From the NCBI RefSeq assembly GCF_030864005.1, contig NZ_CP132976.1, forward strand, positions 186,001 through 250,000: a stretch of DNA of 64,000 bases, in the 5' to 3' direction. Made by a program: the position numbers and the translations under genes. This document shows, one piece after another, positions 27,730 through 35,204 of this stretch; the stretch's first letter is position 1; every line of letters starts with the position of its first letter. The notes below the pieces were generated by a model that was given only the letters and a program-made list of their open reading frames with translations, had not been told where the DNA came from and ran no database searches. This stretch comes from Achromobacter seleniivolatilans. GTDB lineage: Bacteria; Pseudomonadota; Gammaproteobacteria; Burkholderiales; Burkholderiaceae_B.

Positions 27730-28995
27730 ATGTCCCTGATCGTTCACAAATATGGCGGTACTTCGATGGGCTCGGTTGAGCGCATCAGAAACGTGGCGCG
27801 TCGCGTCGCGAAGTGGCACGCTGCCGGCCACCAGGTTGTTGTTGTTCCGTCGGCGATGGCCGGCGAGACGAATCGTCTGCTGGGTCTGGCGCGCGAAATC
27901 ACGCCCCAGCCCGACGCTCGCGAACTCGACATGATTGCCGCCACCGGCGAACAAGCAAGCAGCGGCCTTCTGGCCATTGCTTTGCAAGCCGAAGGCGTGC
28001 CTGCGCGCAGCTACGCCGGTTGGCAAGTGCCCGTGCGCACCGATTCGTCGTTCACGAAAGCGCGCATCAGCTCCATCGATGACGCTCGCATTCGCGGCGA
28101 TCTCGACGCAGGCCGTGTCGTCATCGTGACGGGCTTCCAGGGCATTGACCCCGAAGGCCACATCACGACGCTGGGCCGTGGCGGTTCCGATACCTCGGCC
28201 GTGGCCGTGGCAGCCGCTATCAAGGCTGACGAGTGCCTGATCTACACCGATGTGGATGGCGTCTACACGACCGATCCGCGCGTGGTGCCCGAAGCGCGCC
28301 GCATGGCCGTCGTTTCCTTCGAGGAAATGCTGGAAATGGCGTCGCTGGGTTCCAAGGTCCTGCAGATCCGCTCGGTTGAATTCGCCGGCAAATACCGTGT
28401 TCCGGTCCGAGTCCTGTCCTCGTTGACCGACCCGCAAATCCCGCTCGAAGAAGAAATGGTTTCGGGCACGCTGATTACTTTTGAGGAAGACGAAAAAATG
28501 GAAGCCGCCGTTGTCTCCGGCATCGCCTTCAGCCGCGACGAAGCCAAAATCACTTTGCTGGCTGTGCCCGACAAACCGGGTATCGCTTTCTCCATCCTGG
28601 GCCCGGTCGCTGCCGCCAATATCGACGTCGATATGATCGTGCAGAACCAGTCCGTGGCTGGCACGACCGACTTCTCGTTCACCGTGAACCGCAATGAGTT
28701 TGCGCGCGCCGTGGACCTGCTCAAGCGCGAAGTGATCCCCGCCGTTGGCGCGCGTGAACTGTCCACCGACGAAAAGGTCGCCAAGGTCTCGATCGTGGGC
28801 ATTGGCATGCGCTCGCACGTTGGCGTTGCCAGCCTGATGTTCCAGACGCTTTCGCAAGAAGGCATCAACATCCAGATGATCAGCACCAGCGAAATCAAGA
28901 CGTCCGTCATCATCGACGACAAGTACATGGAGTTGGGTGTGCGCGCCTTGCACAAGGCCTTCGGCCTGGATCAAGCGCCGGGCGCCAAGGAATAA
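27730..28995 (+). CDS. lysC: Aspartate kinase
   Basis: First enzyme of lysine, threonine and methionine synthesis; 421 residues. The kinase domain starts IVHKYGGTSMGSVERI and carries GRGGSDTSAVAVAAA. Two C-terminal ACT domains (about 265-420) give feedback control (LLAVPDKPGIAFSILGPV, SIVGIGMRSHVGVA). ATG at 27730 gives the family N-terminus; the frame from 27679 adds 17 atypical residues. A TAGAAT box lies at 27671. A short direct repeat, CTGCGCAA, occurs twice upstream (near 27619 and 27647). No lysine riboswitch was recognised. Confidence 0.95.
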   Translation: MSLIVHKYGGTSMGSVERIRNVARRVAKWHAAGHQVVVVPSAMAGETNRLLGLAREITPQPDARELDMIAATGEQASSGLLAIALQAEGVPARSYAGWQVPVRTDSSFTKARISSIDDARIRGDLDAGRVVIVTGFQGIDPEGHITTLGRGGSDTSAVAVAAAIKADECLIYTDVDGVYTTDPRVVPEARRMAVVSFEEMLEMASLGSKVLQIRSVEFAGKYRVPVRVLSSLTDPQIPLEEEMVSGTLITFEEDEKMEAAVVSGIAFSRDEAKITLLAVPDKPGIAFSILGPVAAANIDVDMIVQNQSVAGTTDFSFTVNRNEFARAVDLLKREVIPAVGARELSTDEKVAKVSIVGIGMRSHVGVASLMFQTLSQEGINIQMISTSEIKTSVIIDDKYMELGVRALHKAFGLDQAPGAKE

Positions 28996-29083
28996 AGAAA
29001 ACGGTTCTGGCACTTTTTTTGAATAGAGTGGCCCTGTGCGGGCAAGACTCCAAAAAAACGTGCTAGAATCTCGTTCTCTTTTC

Positions 29084-29176
29084 GGAGACGTGCCCGAGAG
29101 GCTGAAGGGGCTCCCCTGCTAAGGGAGTATGTGGCTAAAAACTGCATCGTGGGTTCGAATCCCACCGTCTCCGCCA
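29084..29176 (+). tRNA. tRNA-Ser (anticodon GCU)
   Basis: 93 nt including an encoded CCA. The acceptor stem is GGAGACG / CGTCTCC with discriminator G. The anticodon arm CTCCC-CTGCTAA-GGGAG carries anticodon GCT. The long variable arm and the TTCGAAT T-loop are typical of a serine tRNA. A TAGAAT -10 box lies at 29064. Confidence 0.96.
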
Positions 29177-29220
29177 GATCTGTTTTGGTTCTGGCAACAT
29201 GCTCAGTACCGAAGCTAAGA

Positions 29221-29254
29221 AACCCGCAATCGCGTAAGTGATTGCGGGTTTTTT
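29221..29254 (+). terminator. Terminator downstream of tRNA-Ser
   Basis: Stem AACCCGCAATC / GATTGCGGGTT (29221-29231 with 29240-29250), followed by T residues. Confidence 0.88.
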
Positions 29255-29320
29255 CTTTGGCTGTCTGCTTTGATTTCTTGTGTAGTCAGAGCGGCGGCGC
29301 TAACCGCCCGCGGATTCTCA

Positions 29321-29758
29321 TCACGGCGCCAGAACCTTTTTCATCGATGGCGCGGCGTGCAACTGATAGCTCTCGCGCTCATAGAACGCAACGGCATCGG
29401 GCCGCGCATCAAGAAATACTGCGGTCATGCCGCGAGCGCGTGCGTCGGTCTCGGCGTATTCCATCAAGGCGCGGCCAGCGCCGCTGCCTCGTACCGCTGT
29501 ATCCACGACAAGATCATCGACATGCAGGTGCGGTCCGCGAGCCAAGGTGTGGACGGGCCTCATGCCCAGCACGCCGATGATTCTTCCATCCAGAAGCGCA
29601 GCAACAAGCTCGTAGCCCGTATGTGATTGCCGGCGAACCCGCTGCAAGAATTCTGCCTCGTCCAACGATCGCAGTTGAGCCATGACGGGGTAGGCTTGGC
29701 TCCATTCGGCTGGGGATAGGCGTCTGATTTCCAGCGTGCGTTGGTGAGGGACGGTCAT
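29321..29758 (-). CDS. GNAT-family N-acetyltransferase
   Basis: Acetyl-CoA-dependent acetyltransferase of 145 residues. The acetyl-CoA pyrophosphate loop is VRGSGAGRALMEYAE (about 89-103), preceded by the beta-strand LHVDDLVVDT and followed by AVFLDARPDAVAFYERESY. These are motifs A and B of the GNAT fold. The acceptor substrate cannot be inferred. It is a stand-alone gene with the start supported by an ATG at 29758. Confidence 0.85.
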   Translation of the reverse strand: MTVPHQRTLEIRRLSPAEWSQAYPVMAQLRSLDEAEFLQRVRRQSHTGYELVAALLDGRIIGVLGMRPVHTLARGPHLHVDDLVVDTAVRGSGAGRALMEYAETDARARGMTAVFLDARPDAVAFYERESYQLHAAPSMKKVLAP

Positions 29759-29813
29759 GGTGTTCGAGGTCTCATGAGAAATGGTGTTGGAGATAGCGGC
29801 CGCTCCTGCGGAT

Positions 29814-30623
29814 TCAGTACAGCAACACCGACGGCCGTTTGGCGGCGCTGCGATGCCACGTCACGGGCAATCCGGCAGCCTCGGCGGCGCTGACGATGAG
29901 ATCGCCGACCTTCAGCATGTCGGCGTATTCACCGTCTGGCGCACCCCAGAACGCCAGGTCGAGTCGGCCTTCTCGTTTTGCGCGATTGCGATCCTGGCGG
30001 GTGTAGAAGCAAAACCCAAGAACTCCCGCTGACAGCCCTCCGCGTTCGTGAAAGATCTCAGCGCAGTCGGAGAAGCCATCCGACTGTGTGGTGCCCGTGT
30101 CCTGCAATGCGACCAAGCCAGCTTGCGTCAGTGTCTCGAACAGTGTGTCCAGTTTTGCTTGGGCCGCGCGCCATTGCGCCGCGGTGAGTTTGACCGGCGC
30201 GGGTTCGGGTTCGGGTTCGGGTGCTTCGATGGCGACGCCCGTCAGCGCGGACAGCAGCTCTTGCACCTCGGGCATCATCGCGTTCACGGTGATGTGGTTG
30301 CCATGGCTGTCGCGGATATCGGCTTGCGCGCCTGCATCGATCAGCAACTGCACTGCGTCCGTGCTGGGCGCAAACTCCGCAGCCAAGTAGAGCGCCGTGC
30401 GGCCATCGCGCTGAAACTCAAGCGGGCTGCCCGCGTCGATCAGCAGTTTGAGTACGGCCAGATTGGGGGCGATTTCAGAGTCGTTCGCGCCCATGGCGGC
30501 CTGCTGAAGCGCCGTGAATCCATAGTCATTGACTGCTGCGGGATCTGCGCCGGCTTGGAGGCTGGCGCGTACCTGGGCCACATCGCCGCTGCGCGCGGCG
30601 TCAAATATCTTGCTTGTGTCCAT
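29814..30623 (-). CDS. Ankyrin-repeat protein with C-terminal DUF6891-like domain
   Basis: Protein of 269 residues without a signal peptide. Ankyrin repeats cover about 1-135 (DYGFTALQQAAMGAN, DGRTALYLAAEFAPSTDAV). The C-terminal 120 residues contain GVLGFCFYTRQDRNRAKREG and LAFWGAPDG, resembling DUF6891; this domain call is tentative. ATG at 30623 has a GAGGAAA ribosome-binding site and was preferred to a start six codons upstream. It follows the DUF2199 gene by 14 nt on the same strand. Function unknown; ankyrin proteins usually mediate protein contacts. Confidence 0.72.
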   Translation of the reverse strand: MDTSKIFDAARSGDVAQVRASLQAGADPAAVNDYGFTALQQAAMGANDSEIAPNLAVLKLLIDAGSPLEFQRDGRTALYLAAEFAPSTDAVQLLIDAGAQADIRDSHGNHITVNAMMPEVQELLSALTGVAIEAPEPEPEPAPVKLTAAQWRAAQAKLDTLFETLTQAGLVALQDTGTTQSDGFSDCAEIFHERGGLSAGVLGFCFYTRQDRNRAKREGRLDLAFWGAPDGEYADMLKVGDLIVSAAEAAGLPVTWHRSAAKRPSVLLY

Positions 30624-30637
30624 CCGGTTTCCTCGGT

Positions 30638-31150
30638 TCACGCGTTGTTCGCGCCGTGCACCAACATGGCATAGATTTCCGCAACCCGGTCAACCGTGAT
30701 GCCGTCGCGCTGCTCAATCGCAAGAGGATGGCTTGTTGGCTCCAGCTCTATGAATGGCCGGATACCATCGTTGCGCAGATGCACGTGCGTCTTCAGGCTC
30801 AGGGTCTCGGGATAGGGATCGAGCCGCGTGTTGAGCCAGCCGAACAATGGCTGGGTGTGATCGCGCAGAGGCTCGTCAGACATGCGAACCCAAGTCTCGT
30901 AGCTCTCCAGGCTAAGCGATACCCACACACCCCACGTGAACGGCTCGTCATGTCCTTGAATGGGTATGTCGATGCAGCCGCGCACAAAGAAGTGCTGCTC
31001 GTCGATGACGCAGTCGTCGCTGCCCAGGTCACAGCGAGCGCCGCGTTCGTCCGGCGGGATGCGGTAATAGCTTTCAGGCGCGTCGGCGCCAAAACTTGGC
31101 AAGCCGTGGTGCACCTCATTGCATGAGGCGCATTTGAAGGAGAAATCCAT
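30638..31150 (-). CDS. DUF2199-domain protein
   Basis: Protein of 170 residues. The N-terminus FKCASCNEVHHGLP is the DUF2199 signature: a CxxC pair and His that could bind zinc, then GLP. It is followed by YYRIPPDER, DDCVIDEQHFFVRG and TWGVWVSLS, all typical of the family. It is co-directional with the ankyrin gene and probably co-transcribed. Function unknown. Confidence 0.8.
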   Translation of the reverse strand: MDFSFKCASCNEVHHGLPSFGADAPESYYRIPPDERGARCDLGSDDCVIDEQHFFVRGCIDIPIQGHDEPFTWGVWVSLSLESYETWVRMSDEPLRDHTQPLFGWLNTRLDPYPETLSLKTHVHLRNDGIRPFIELEPTSHPLAIEQRDGITVDRVAEIYAMLVHGANNA

Positions 31151-31220
31151 GGGTCAGAGTGGGCTGCGGCCGTGTGAGTAAAACGGTCCGATTTTAGCGG
31201 TCTGAAAGAGGACAAAGCTG

Positions 31221-31242
31221 CGCGTGCCGGAAGCGGCACGCG
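31221..31242 (-). terminator. Hairpin downstream of the acid phosphatase gene
   Basis: Stem CGCGTGCCG / CGGCACGCG with a 4-nt loop, 8 nt after the phosphatase stop. On the minus strand it is followed by a weak T-containing stretch. Confidence 0.5.
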
Positions 31243-31250
31243 CGTCATGC

Positions 31251-32993
31251 TTAGGCGCTGAACGTCAGCGTGTTGGTCAGGTCGCCCATCGGTTTCTGGC
31301 CGCGTGCGGTCATGGCATCATCGCGCGCCTTCAGGCCTTCGAGCATCGGCAGGTCGAACACGCGAGTCGCCAGGCGCAGAATGGACCCCGTGTCGTAGGT
31401 CGTGTGGTCCACGGTGCCCTTTTTGGCGAAGGGCGAAATCACCAGCGCGGGAATGCGCGTGCCCGGACCCCAGCGATCACCCTTAGGGGGCGCCACGTGA
31501 TCCCACCAGCCGCCGTTTTCGTCCACGGTGACCACAACCACCATGTTGGCCCACTGCGAGCTCTTGCGCAGGCTGTCGATGATGTGGGCGATGTGGCGAT
31601 CGCCCGAATCCACGTCGGCATACCCCGCGTGCATATTCAAGTTGCCTTGGGGCTTGTAGAACGTCAGTGGTGGCAATTTACCGGCTTCTGAATCGGCCAG
31701 GAATTTGTTGGTGGACGACAGGTCGCCCAAGCCGCCATCGCGCACGTGTGCGGTGCGCGCGGCGGTGCCGGGCGCGGTGCTCTTGAAATAGTTGAAGGGC
31801 TGGTGGTGCGCTTGGAAGTTTGGCGACGACGGAAAACCCGTGCTGGCGGTGGAGTCCACCGCAGCCTGCCAGCCGCCGGCGTACCAGGCCCAGTCCAGAC
31901 CTTTGGCGGTCATCAGGTCGCCGATGTTGTTATGTGATTGCGGCACCATGGTTTGCGGGTTGGCGGGGTCGGCCAATGTCGGGTCCGTGGCATCGCGGGT
32001 GAACGAGGGCCAATAGGGCGGAGCCATGGTGTTGACGCCGTAGCCGTCGGGCGTCAAGGCGCTGGCGCCGAACTGCGGAATGCCCGTCAATGCGCTTGCG
32101 GGCGAGGCGGGCTTGGGTTGCAAGCGTGGATCGGCCGGGTCGGCGCTTTGCAGCTGCGCGATCTGGGTCTGGGCAACGGAGGTCGCGGCATCTGGATAGA
32201 ACGGTGGCCGGCCCGCGACCAGGTATTGGTGATTCAGGAACGAGCCGCCGAACGCGCCCTGGAAGAAGTTGTCGCACAGGACGAATTCTTGCGCGATCTT
32301 CCACAGGCGCAGGTTGTAGGCGGAATCGCCGTAGTGGCCCATGACGAGCGCGCCCGAGTCGGCCCAGGCAACGAAGCGATCATTTTTTCCGCCATTGATC
32401 TGCATCTGGTTTTGATAGAACACATGCCACAAGTCACGCGTGACGACGCCTTGCGGCAGCGGTTCGCCTTGCGGTCCCAGCAGCGAGAAGGGCGCGTTGG
32501 GCAGGTTGTTCATGTAGGCCGCGGCCTGGTCCACCTGGTAGGTGATGTGGTTGGCCTGCTGTGACGTGGGCACCATGCCATTCCACACGGGAGGCAGCAC
32601 GGATAGCGGCGTGCCGTCGCGGTCGTTCTGCGTGTAGTCAGCAGCGGTCAGGGCGGACAGGGGCTTTTCCACGCCGGGAAAGTTGGCGAACAGATTGTTG
32701 AAGCTGCGGTTCTCGGCAAAGATCACGACGACGGTTTTCACGTTGTCGCGCAGTTGCTTGGTCAGGTCGGGCGCGGGTGCGGGCGCAGGGTCTGCGGGTG
32801 TAGCGGGTGCAGCAGGGGCGGTGTTGTCATCGTCATCATCGCTGGAACAACCGGACAGCGCGCCCATCGCAGCGGCGCTTGCGCCGAGTGCAGCGATGCC
32901 GGTCAGGAAGCCGCGGCGCGTGGCGCGTACGGCGGGTTCCGCGTGTGCGGAGTCTGCGGACGGTTCGCCGTTGCTTTTTTCTTTGTCAGACAT
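31251..32993 (-). CDS. Acid phosphatase / phosphoesterase (AcpA family), Tat-exported
   Basis: Exported hydrolase of 580 residues in the phospholipase C/acid phosphatase superfamily. The Tat signal ATRRGFLTGIAALGAS is followed by LSGCSS, which resembles a lipobox, so it could be a Tat-exported lipoprotein. A low-complexity Asp then Pro/Ala linker (about 51-75) follows. Metal-site motifs are VVVIFAENRSFNNLF with the conserved ENRSF, NHQYLVAG and VTVDENGGWWDHVAPP. It likely releases phosphate from organic esters in the periplasm. CTGTCAT elements lie upstream (33031 and 33057). Confidence 0.88.
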   Translation of the reverse strand: MSDKEKSNGEPSADSAHAEPAVRATRRGFLTGIAALGASAAAMGALSGCSSDDDDDNTAPAAPATPADPAPAPAPDLTKQLRDNVKTVVVIFAENRSFNNLFANFPGVEKPLSALTAADYTQNDRDGTPLSVLPPVWNGMVPTSQQANHITYQVDQAAAYMNNLPNAPFSLLGPQGEPLPQGVVTRDLWHVFYQNQMQINGGKNDRFVAWADSGALVMGHYGDSAYNLRLWKIAQEFVLCDNFFQGAFGGSFLNHQYLVAGRPPFYPDAATSVAQTQIAQLQSADPADPRLQPKPASPASALTGIPQFGASALTPDGYGVNTMAPPYWPSFTRDATDPTLADPANPQTMVPQSHNNIGDLMTAKGLDWAWYAGGWQAAVDSTASTGFPSSPNFQAHHQPFNYFKSTAPGTAARTAHVRDGGLGDLSSTNKFLADSEAGKLPPLTFYKPQGNLNMHAGYADVDSGDRHIAHIIDSLRKSSQWANMVVVVTVDENGGWWDHVAPPKGDRWGPGTRIPALVISPFAKKGTVDHTTYDTGSILRLATRVFDLPMLEGLKARDDAMTARGQKPMGDLTNTLTFSA

Positions 32994-33209
32994 GAGAAGG
33001 GACTCTTGAGCTAGCGGGTGACGTGGCGCACTGTCATTGCGCCACGGAATCGCCGGATGACAGCCGGCATCGTTAACGGTCGCTAGGCTAAAGAGGCAAG
33101 GTTCTATCGGTGTGACCGTCCGCTGTCAGAAAGCTGACCGCGCACTGCGAGCGCACGAATCTGATCGGTGGGAGAGACTGGCAGACGTAGGCCTTGCTGT
33201 CCCCCTAAC

Positions 33210-33238
33210 TTGCACGCCTAAAAAAATCGCGCTATTAT
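33210..33238 (+). promoter_or_regulatory. Sigma-70 promoter of tRNA-Arg copy 1
   Basis: TTGCAC (33210-33215) and TATTAT (33233-33238) separated by exactly 17 bp, ending 19 nt before the mature tRNA start. Confidence 0.75.
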
Positions 33239-33257
33239 TCAAGGCTTGCTTGAAGAC

Positions 33258-33334
33258 GCGCCCGTAGCTCAGCTGGATAGAGTACCTGGCTACGAACCAG
33301 GGGGTCGTAGGTTCGAATCCTGCCGGGCGCACCA
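33258..33334 (+). tRNA. tRNA-Arg (anticodon ACG), copy 1
   Basis: 77 nt with encoded CCA. The acceptor stem is GCGCCCG / CGGGCGC, and the anticodon loop CTACGAA carries ACG. It is identical in sequence to the copies at 33593 and 34221. Confidence 0.97.
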
Positions 33335-33440
33335 AGTTTTGTTTTTGTTTAGGAATGCCTTTTCTGCAAAGAAGAGTGCATCTGGGGCAAGGCAAAAACT
33401 TTGGGAGCCAAGCAAGGGTAGTGAAAACTGCCGTAGTAAG

Positions 33441-33550
33441 AGTGGCTAAGACAAGCACTAAAAGTGGCTAAGACAAGCACTAAAAGTGGCTAAGACAAGC
33501 ACTAAAAGTGGCTAAGACAAGCACTAAAAGTGGCTAAGACAAGCACTAAA
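33441..33550. repeat. Five perfect tandem copies of a 22-bp unit
   Basis: Units begin AGTGGCTAAG and end GCACTAAA, at 33441, 33463, 33485, 33507 and 33529, with no mismatch. Each junction forms CACT-AAA-AGTG, a small palindrome. The array ends 20 nt before the -10 box of tRNA-Arg copy 2. The 22-bp period is close to two helical turns. There is no unique spacer between units, so this is not a CRISPR. Confidence 0.97.
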
Positions 33551-33566
33551 ATTGGCGAAATTTTTG

Positions 33567-33575
33567 TGATATAAT
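33567..33575 (+). promoter_or_regulatory. Extended -10 promoter of tRNA-Arg copy 2
   Basis: TGATATAAT, an extended -10 with a perfect TATAAT, 17 nt before the tRNA. The -35 position falls at the end of the tandem repeat array (about 33547) and is not canonical. Confidence 0.65.
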
Positions 33576-33592
33576 TTTGCCTCTTTGTCGGA

Positions 33593-33669
33593 GCGCCCGT
33601 AGCTCAGCTGGATAGAGTACCTGGCTACGAACCAGGGGGTCGTAGGTTCGAATCCTGCCGGGCGCACCA
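33593..33669 (+). tRNA. tRNA-Arg (anticodon ACG), copy 2
   Basis: 77 nt, identical to copies 1 and 3, with CCA encoded. It is preceded by GCCTCTTT, which is also found before copy 3. Confidence 0.97.
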
Positions 33670-33732
33670 AGTTTCAAGTCACATTGATGCTTGTGCCAAC
33701 AAAGAAAGAGAAAGAAAAAAAAAGAAAATAGA

Positions 33733-33765
33733 AGGGCCTTTGATCTTAGATCGAAGGCCTTTTTG
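33733..33765. terminator. Terminator after tRNA-Arg copy 2
   Basis: Stem AGGCCTT-type arms (GGCCTTTGATC / GATCGAAGGCC, one mismatch) with loop TTA, followed by TTTTTG on the plus strand. It also lies just downstream of the minus-strand DUF3079 gene. Confidence 0.8.
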
Positions 33766-33795
33766 TTTTGTGCCGCGCGTTTCCCGCAATGCTCG

Positions 33796-34023
33796 TTAGC
33801 CGGTATGCGCCGGTGCGGTGGTTAGGCTTTGGGCCTCTTTGCTGTCGGCGTCGTCAAATCCCCAGTTTCCTACGCTTGCCCAATCGTCACCCAGCAGTTC
33901 TGCGGGGTGCATGGTGCGGTCTGACCCGTTGCCGCACTTCATGGAATCCGTGGCGCAATATTGATCACAGCCCCAGCAGACACGCTCTGGGTGTTTGGGG
34001 TGCATCGGAAATTTCTTTGCCAT
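33796..34023 (-). CDS. DUF3079-domain small protein
   Basis: Small protein of 75 residues. The core MAKKFPMHPKHPERVCWGC, then CDQYCATDSMKCGNGSDRT, is the DUF3079 pattern; four Cys (WGC, QYC, KCG and one more) suggest a metal site. The ATG at 34023 matches the family N-terminus; an in-frame start at 34116 would add 31 residues of atypical sequence. It lies antisense between tRNA-Arg copies 2 and 3. Function unknown. Confidence 0.75.
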   Translation of the reverse strand: MAKKFPMHPKHPERVCWGCDQYCATDSMKCGNGSDRTMHPAELLGDDWASVGNWGFDDADSKEAQSLTTAPAHTG

Positions 34024-34196
34024 CAGATCGGCTGCCTTTGGTTGGCGGGTTGCAGCTGGGTTCGCCGCATTCGCTGCGTGCCATTCAGCGTACTGCTCCG
34101 GCTCCGCAGCGATCATTGATTTGGCTCAAGCCCTTGAGGGTGCAGCTGGAAAAGCGCACATTTTCGCCTCTCGATTTGCATGAAGTGTTTTTTTCA

Positions 34197-34205
34197 TGTT
34201 ATAAA
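34197..34205 (+). promoter_or_regulatory. Extended -10 promoter of tRNA-Arg copy 3
   Basis: TGTTATAAA, an extended -10, followed by ACGCCTCTTT before the tRNA. The segment resembles the copy 2 leader. Confidence 0.6.
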
Positions 34206-34220
34206 CACGCCTCTTTCGGG

Positions 34221-34297
34221 GCGCCCGTAGCTCAGCTGGATAGAGTACCTGGCTACGAACCAGGGGGTCGTAGGTTCGAATCCTGCCGGGCGCACCA
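34221..34297 (+). tRNA. tRNA-Arg (anticodon ACG), copy 3
   Basis: 77 nt, identical to the copies at 33258 and 33593, with CCA encoded. Confidence 0.97.
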
Positions 34298-34368
34298 ACC
34301 TTATTTCAGAATTAGCGGTATCAGCAGCATCAGTATCAGCAGCGCCGCCGCAGTTCTACTCGAAAGTC

Positions 34369-34409
34369 AAAAGCGGCTTGATGGTTATCCATCAAGCCGC
34401 TTTTCTTTT
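34369..34409. terminator. Strong terminator after tRNA-Arg copy 3
   Basis: Stem of about 16 bp (AAAAGCGGCTTGATGG / CCATCAAGCCGCTTTT) with loop TTAT and a T-rich tail. It is probably bidirectional and can also stop the minus-strand SDR transcript. Confidence 0.9.
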
Positions 34410-34473
34410 GTCTGGCAGAACGCGCTGCCCGTTACTGCCATCGCATCACTGCGGGTGCATCACCACTGCCACG

Positions 34474-35070
34474 TCACCACACGCGGAATGTGCGTCCAGT
34501 CTGCGCGCCTTCCACGCTGCGGCTGTAGGCAAGCGCCACGCGGCTGGCGGGGGCGGCTTCAAAGCCTTGGAAGTAGGGGCCATAGCTGGGCAGTGACTCT
34601 TGCAGCACGGTGGGGCTGATCGAGTTGATTCGTATGCCTTGCAGTTCAACCGCAGCGCCGCGCACGAATCCGTCGATGGCTGAATTCACCGCGGACGCAT
34701 TGGCGCCGAAGCGTATGGGTTCGTCGCTGACGCAGCCGCTGGTCAACGTGATGGAACCGCCCGCGTTGACATAGTGCTGTCCGATCAGCGCGAGGTCCAC
34801 CTGGCCCAGCAACTTGTCGTGCAAGCCGATCTTGAATTGCTCTGCCGTCATTTCAGCCAGGGGGCCAAAGTGCAGCGCGCCCGCCGCGGACACGATGGCA
34901 TCGACTTTGCCCACGCGCTCAAACAGCGCGCGAATGCTGTCGCTGCTTGTGATGTCAACCTGATACTGGCCGCTGGTCTTGCCGACGGTGATGATGTCGT
35001 GGCGCTGGCCCAATTCTTGCGCGACGGCGCGGCCGATGGTGCCGCTGGCGCCGATAAGGATGATTTTCAT
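34474..35070 (-). CDS. Short-chain dehydrogenase/reductase (SDR) family protein lacking the YxxxK pair
   Basis: Cytoplasmic NAD(P)-binding protein of 198 residues. The dinucleotide motif is MKIILIGASGTIGRAVAQEL. The NAG-type motif reads SAAGALHFG. At the catalytic position, ANASAVNSAIDGFVRGAA replaces the usual Tyr-x3-Lys, so it is not a classical SDR enzyme; such short proteins form a known atypical subgroup. ATG at 35070 has GGGAG upstream. It is divergent from a LysR regulator (35205), which likely controls it. Confidence 0.85.
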   Translation of the reverse strand: MKIILIGASGTIGRAVAQELGQRHDIITVGKTSGQYQVDITSSDSIRALFERVGKVDAIVSAAGALHFGPLAEMTAEQFKIGLHDKLLGQVDLALIGQHYVNAGGSITLTSGCVSDEPIRFGANASAVNSAIDGFVRGAAVELQGIRINSISPTVLQESLPSYGPYFQGFEAAPASRVALAYSRSVEGAQTGRTFRVW

Positions 35071-35106
35071 AATGGTCTCCCGTGTCATGCCGGTTTAGGG
35101 GGAACG

Positions 35107-35121
35107 CTGGCGGGACGCCAG
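35107..35121. promoter_or_regulatory. Palindrome CTGGCG-GGA-CGCCAG in the SDR/LysR divergent region
   Basis: Perfect 6-bp inverted repeat with a 3-bp centre. A second spaced repeat, CCATTC...GAATGG, lies at about 35145-35172. Either could be the LysR binding site. Confidence 0.35.
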
Positions 35122-35204
35122 TGCATGACTGCATTCTCCGCGTTCCATTCCAATCGAAAAATCCTAGAATGGTGGAAACACTTCACACTCAGGGTACGAA
35201 ATCA

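Noticed and set aside
29177..29220. Second tRNA after tRNA-Ser
   Set aside because: No cloverleaf can be formed; the stretch leads into a terminator.
33441..33550. Possible CRISPR array
   Set aside because: The 22-bp units are directly adjacent with no unique spacers and no cas gene is present.
33250..34300. Integrative element inserted at the tRNA-Arg genes
   Set aside because: Repeated tRNA sequence can mark att sites, but no integrase or mobility gene lies between or near the copies.
33246..34619. Open frames containing VAQLDRVPGYEPGG-like peptide over the tRNA-Arg genes
   Set aside because: They are translations of the tRNA-Arg sequence itself; identical peptides appear at every copy. 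No ribosome-binding site or family supports a protein.
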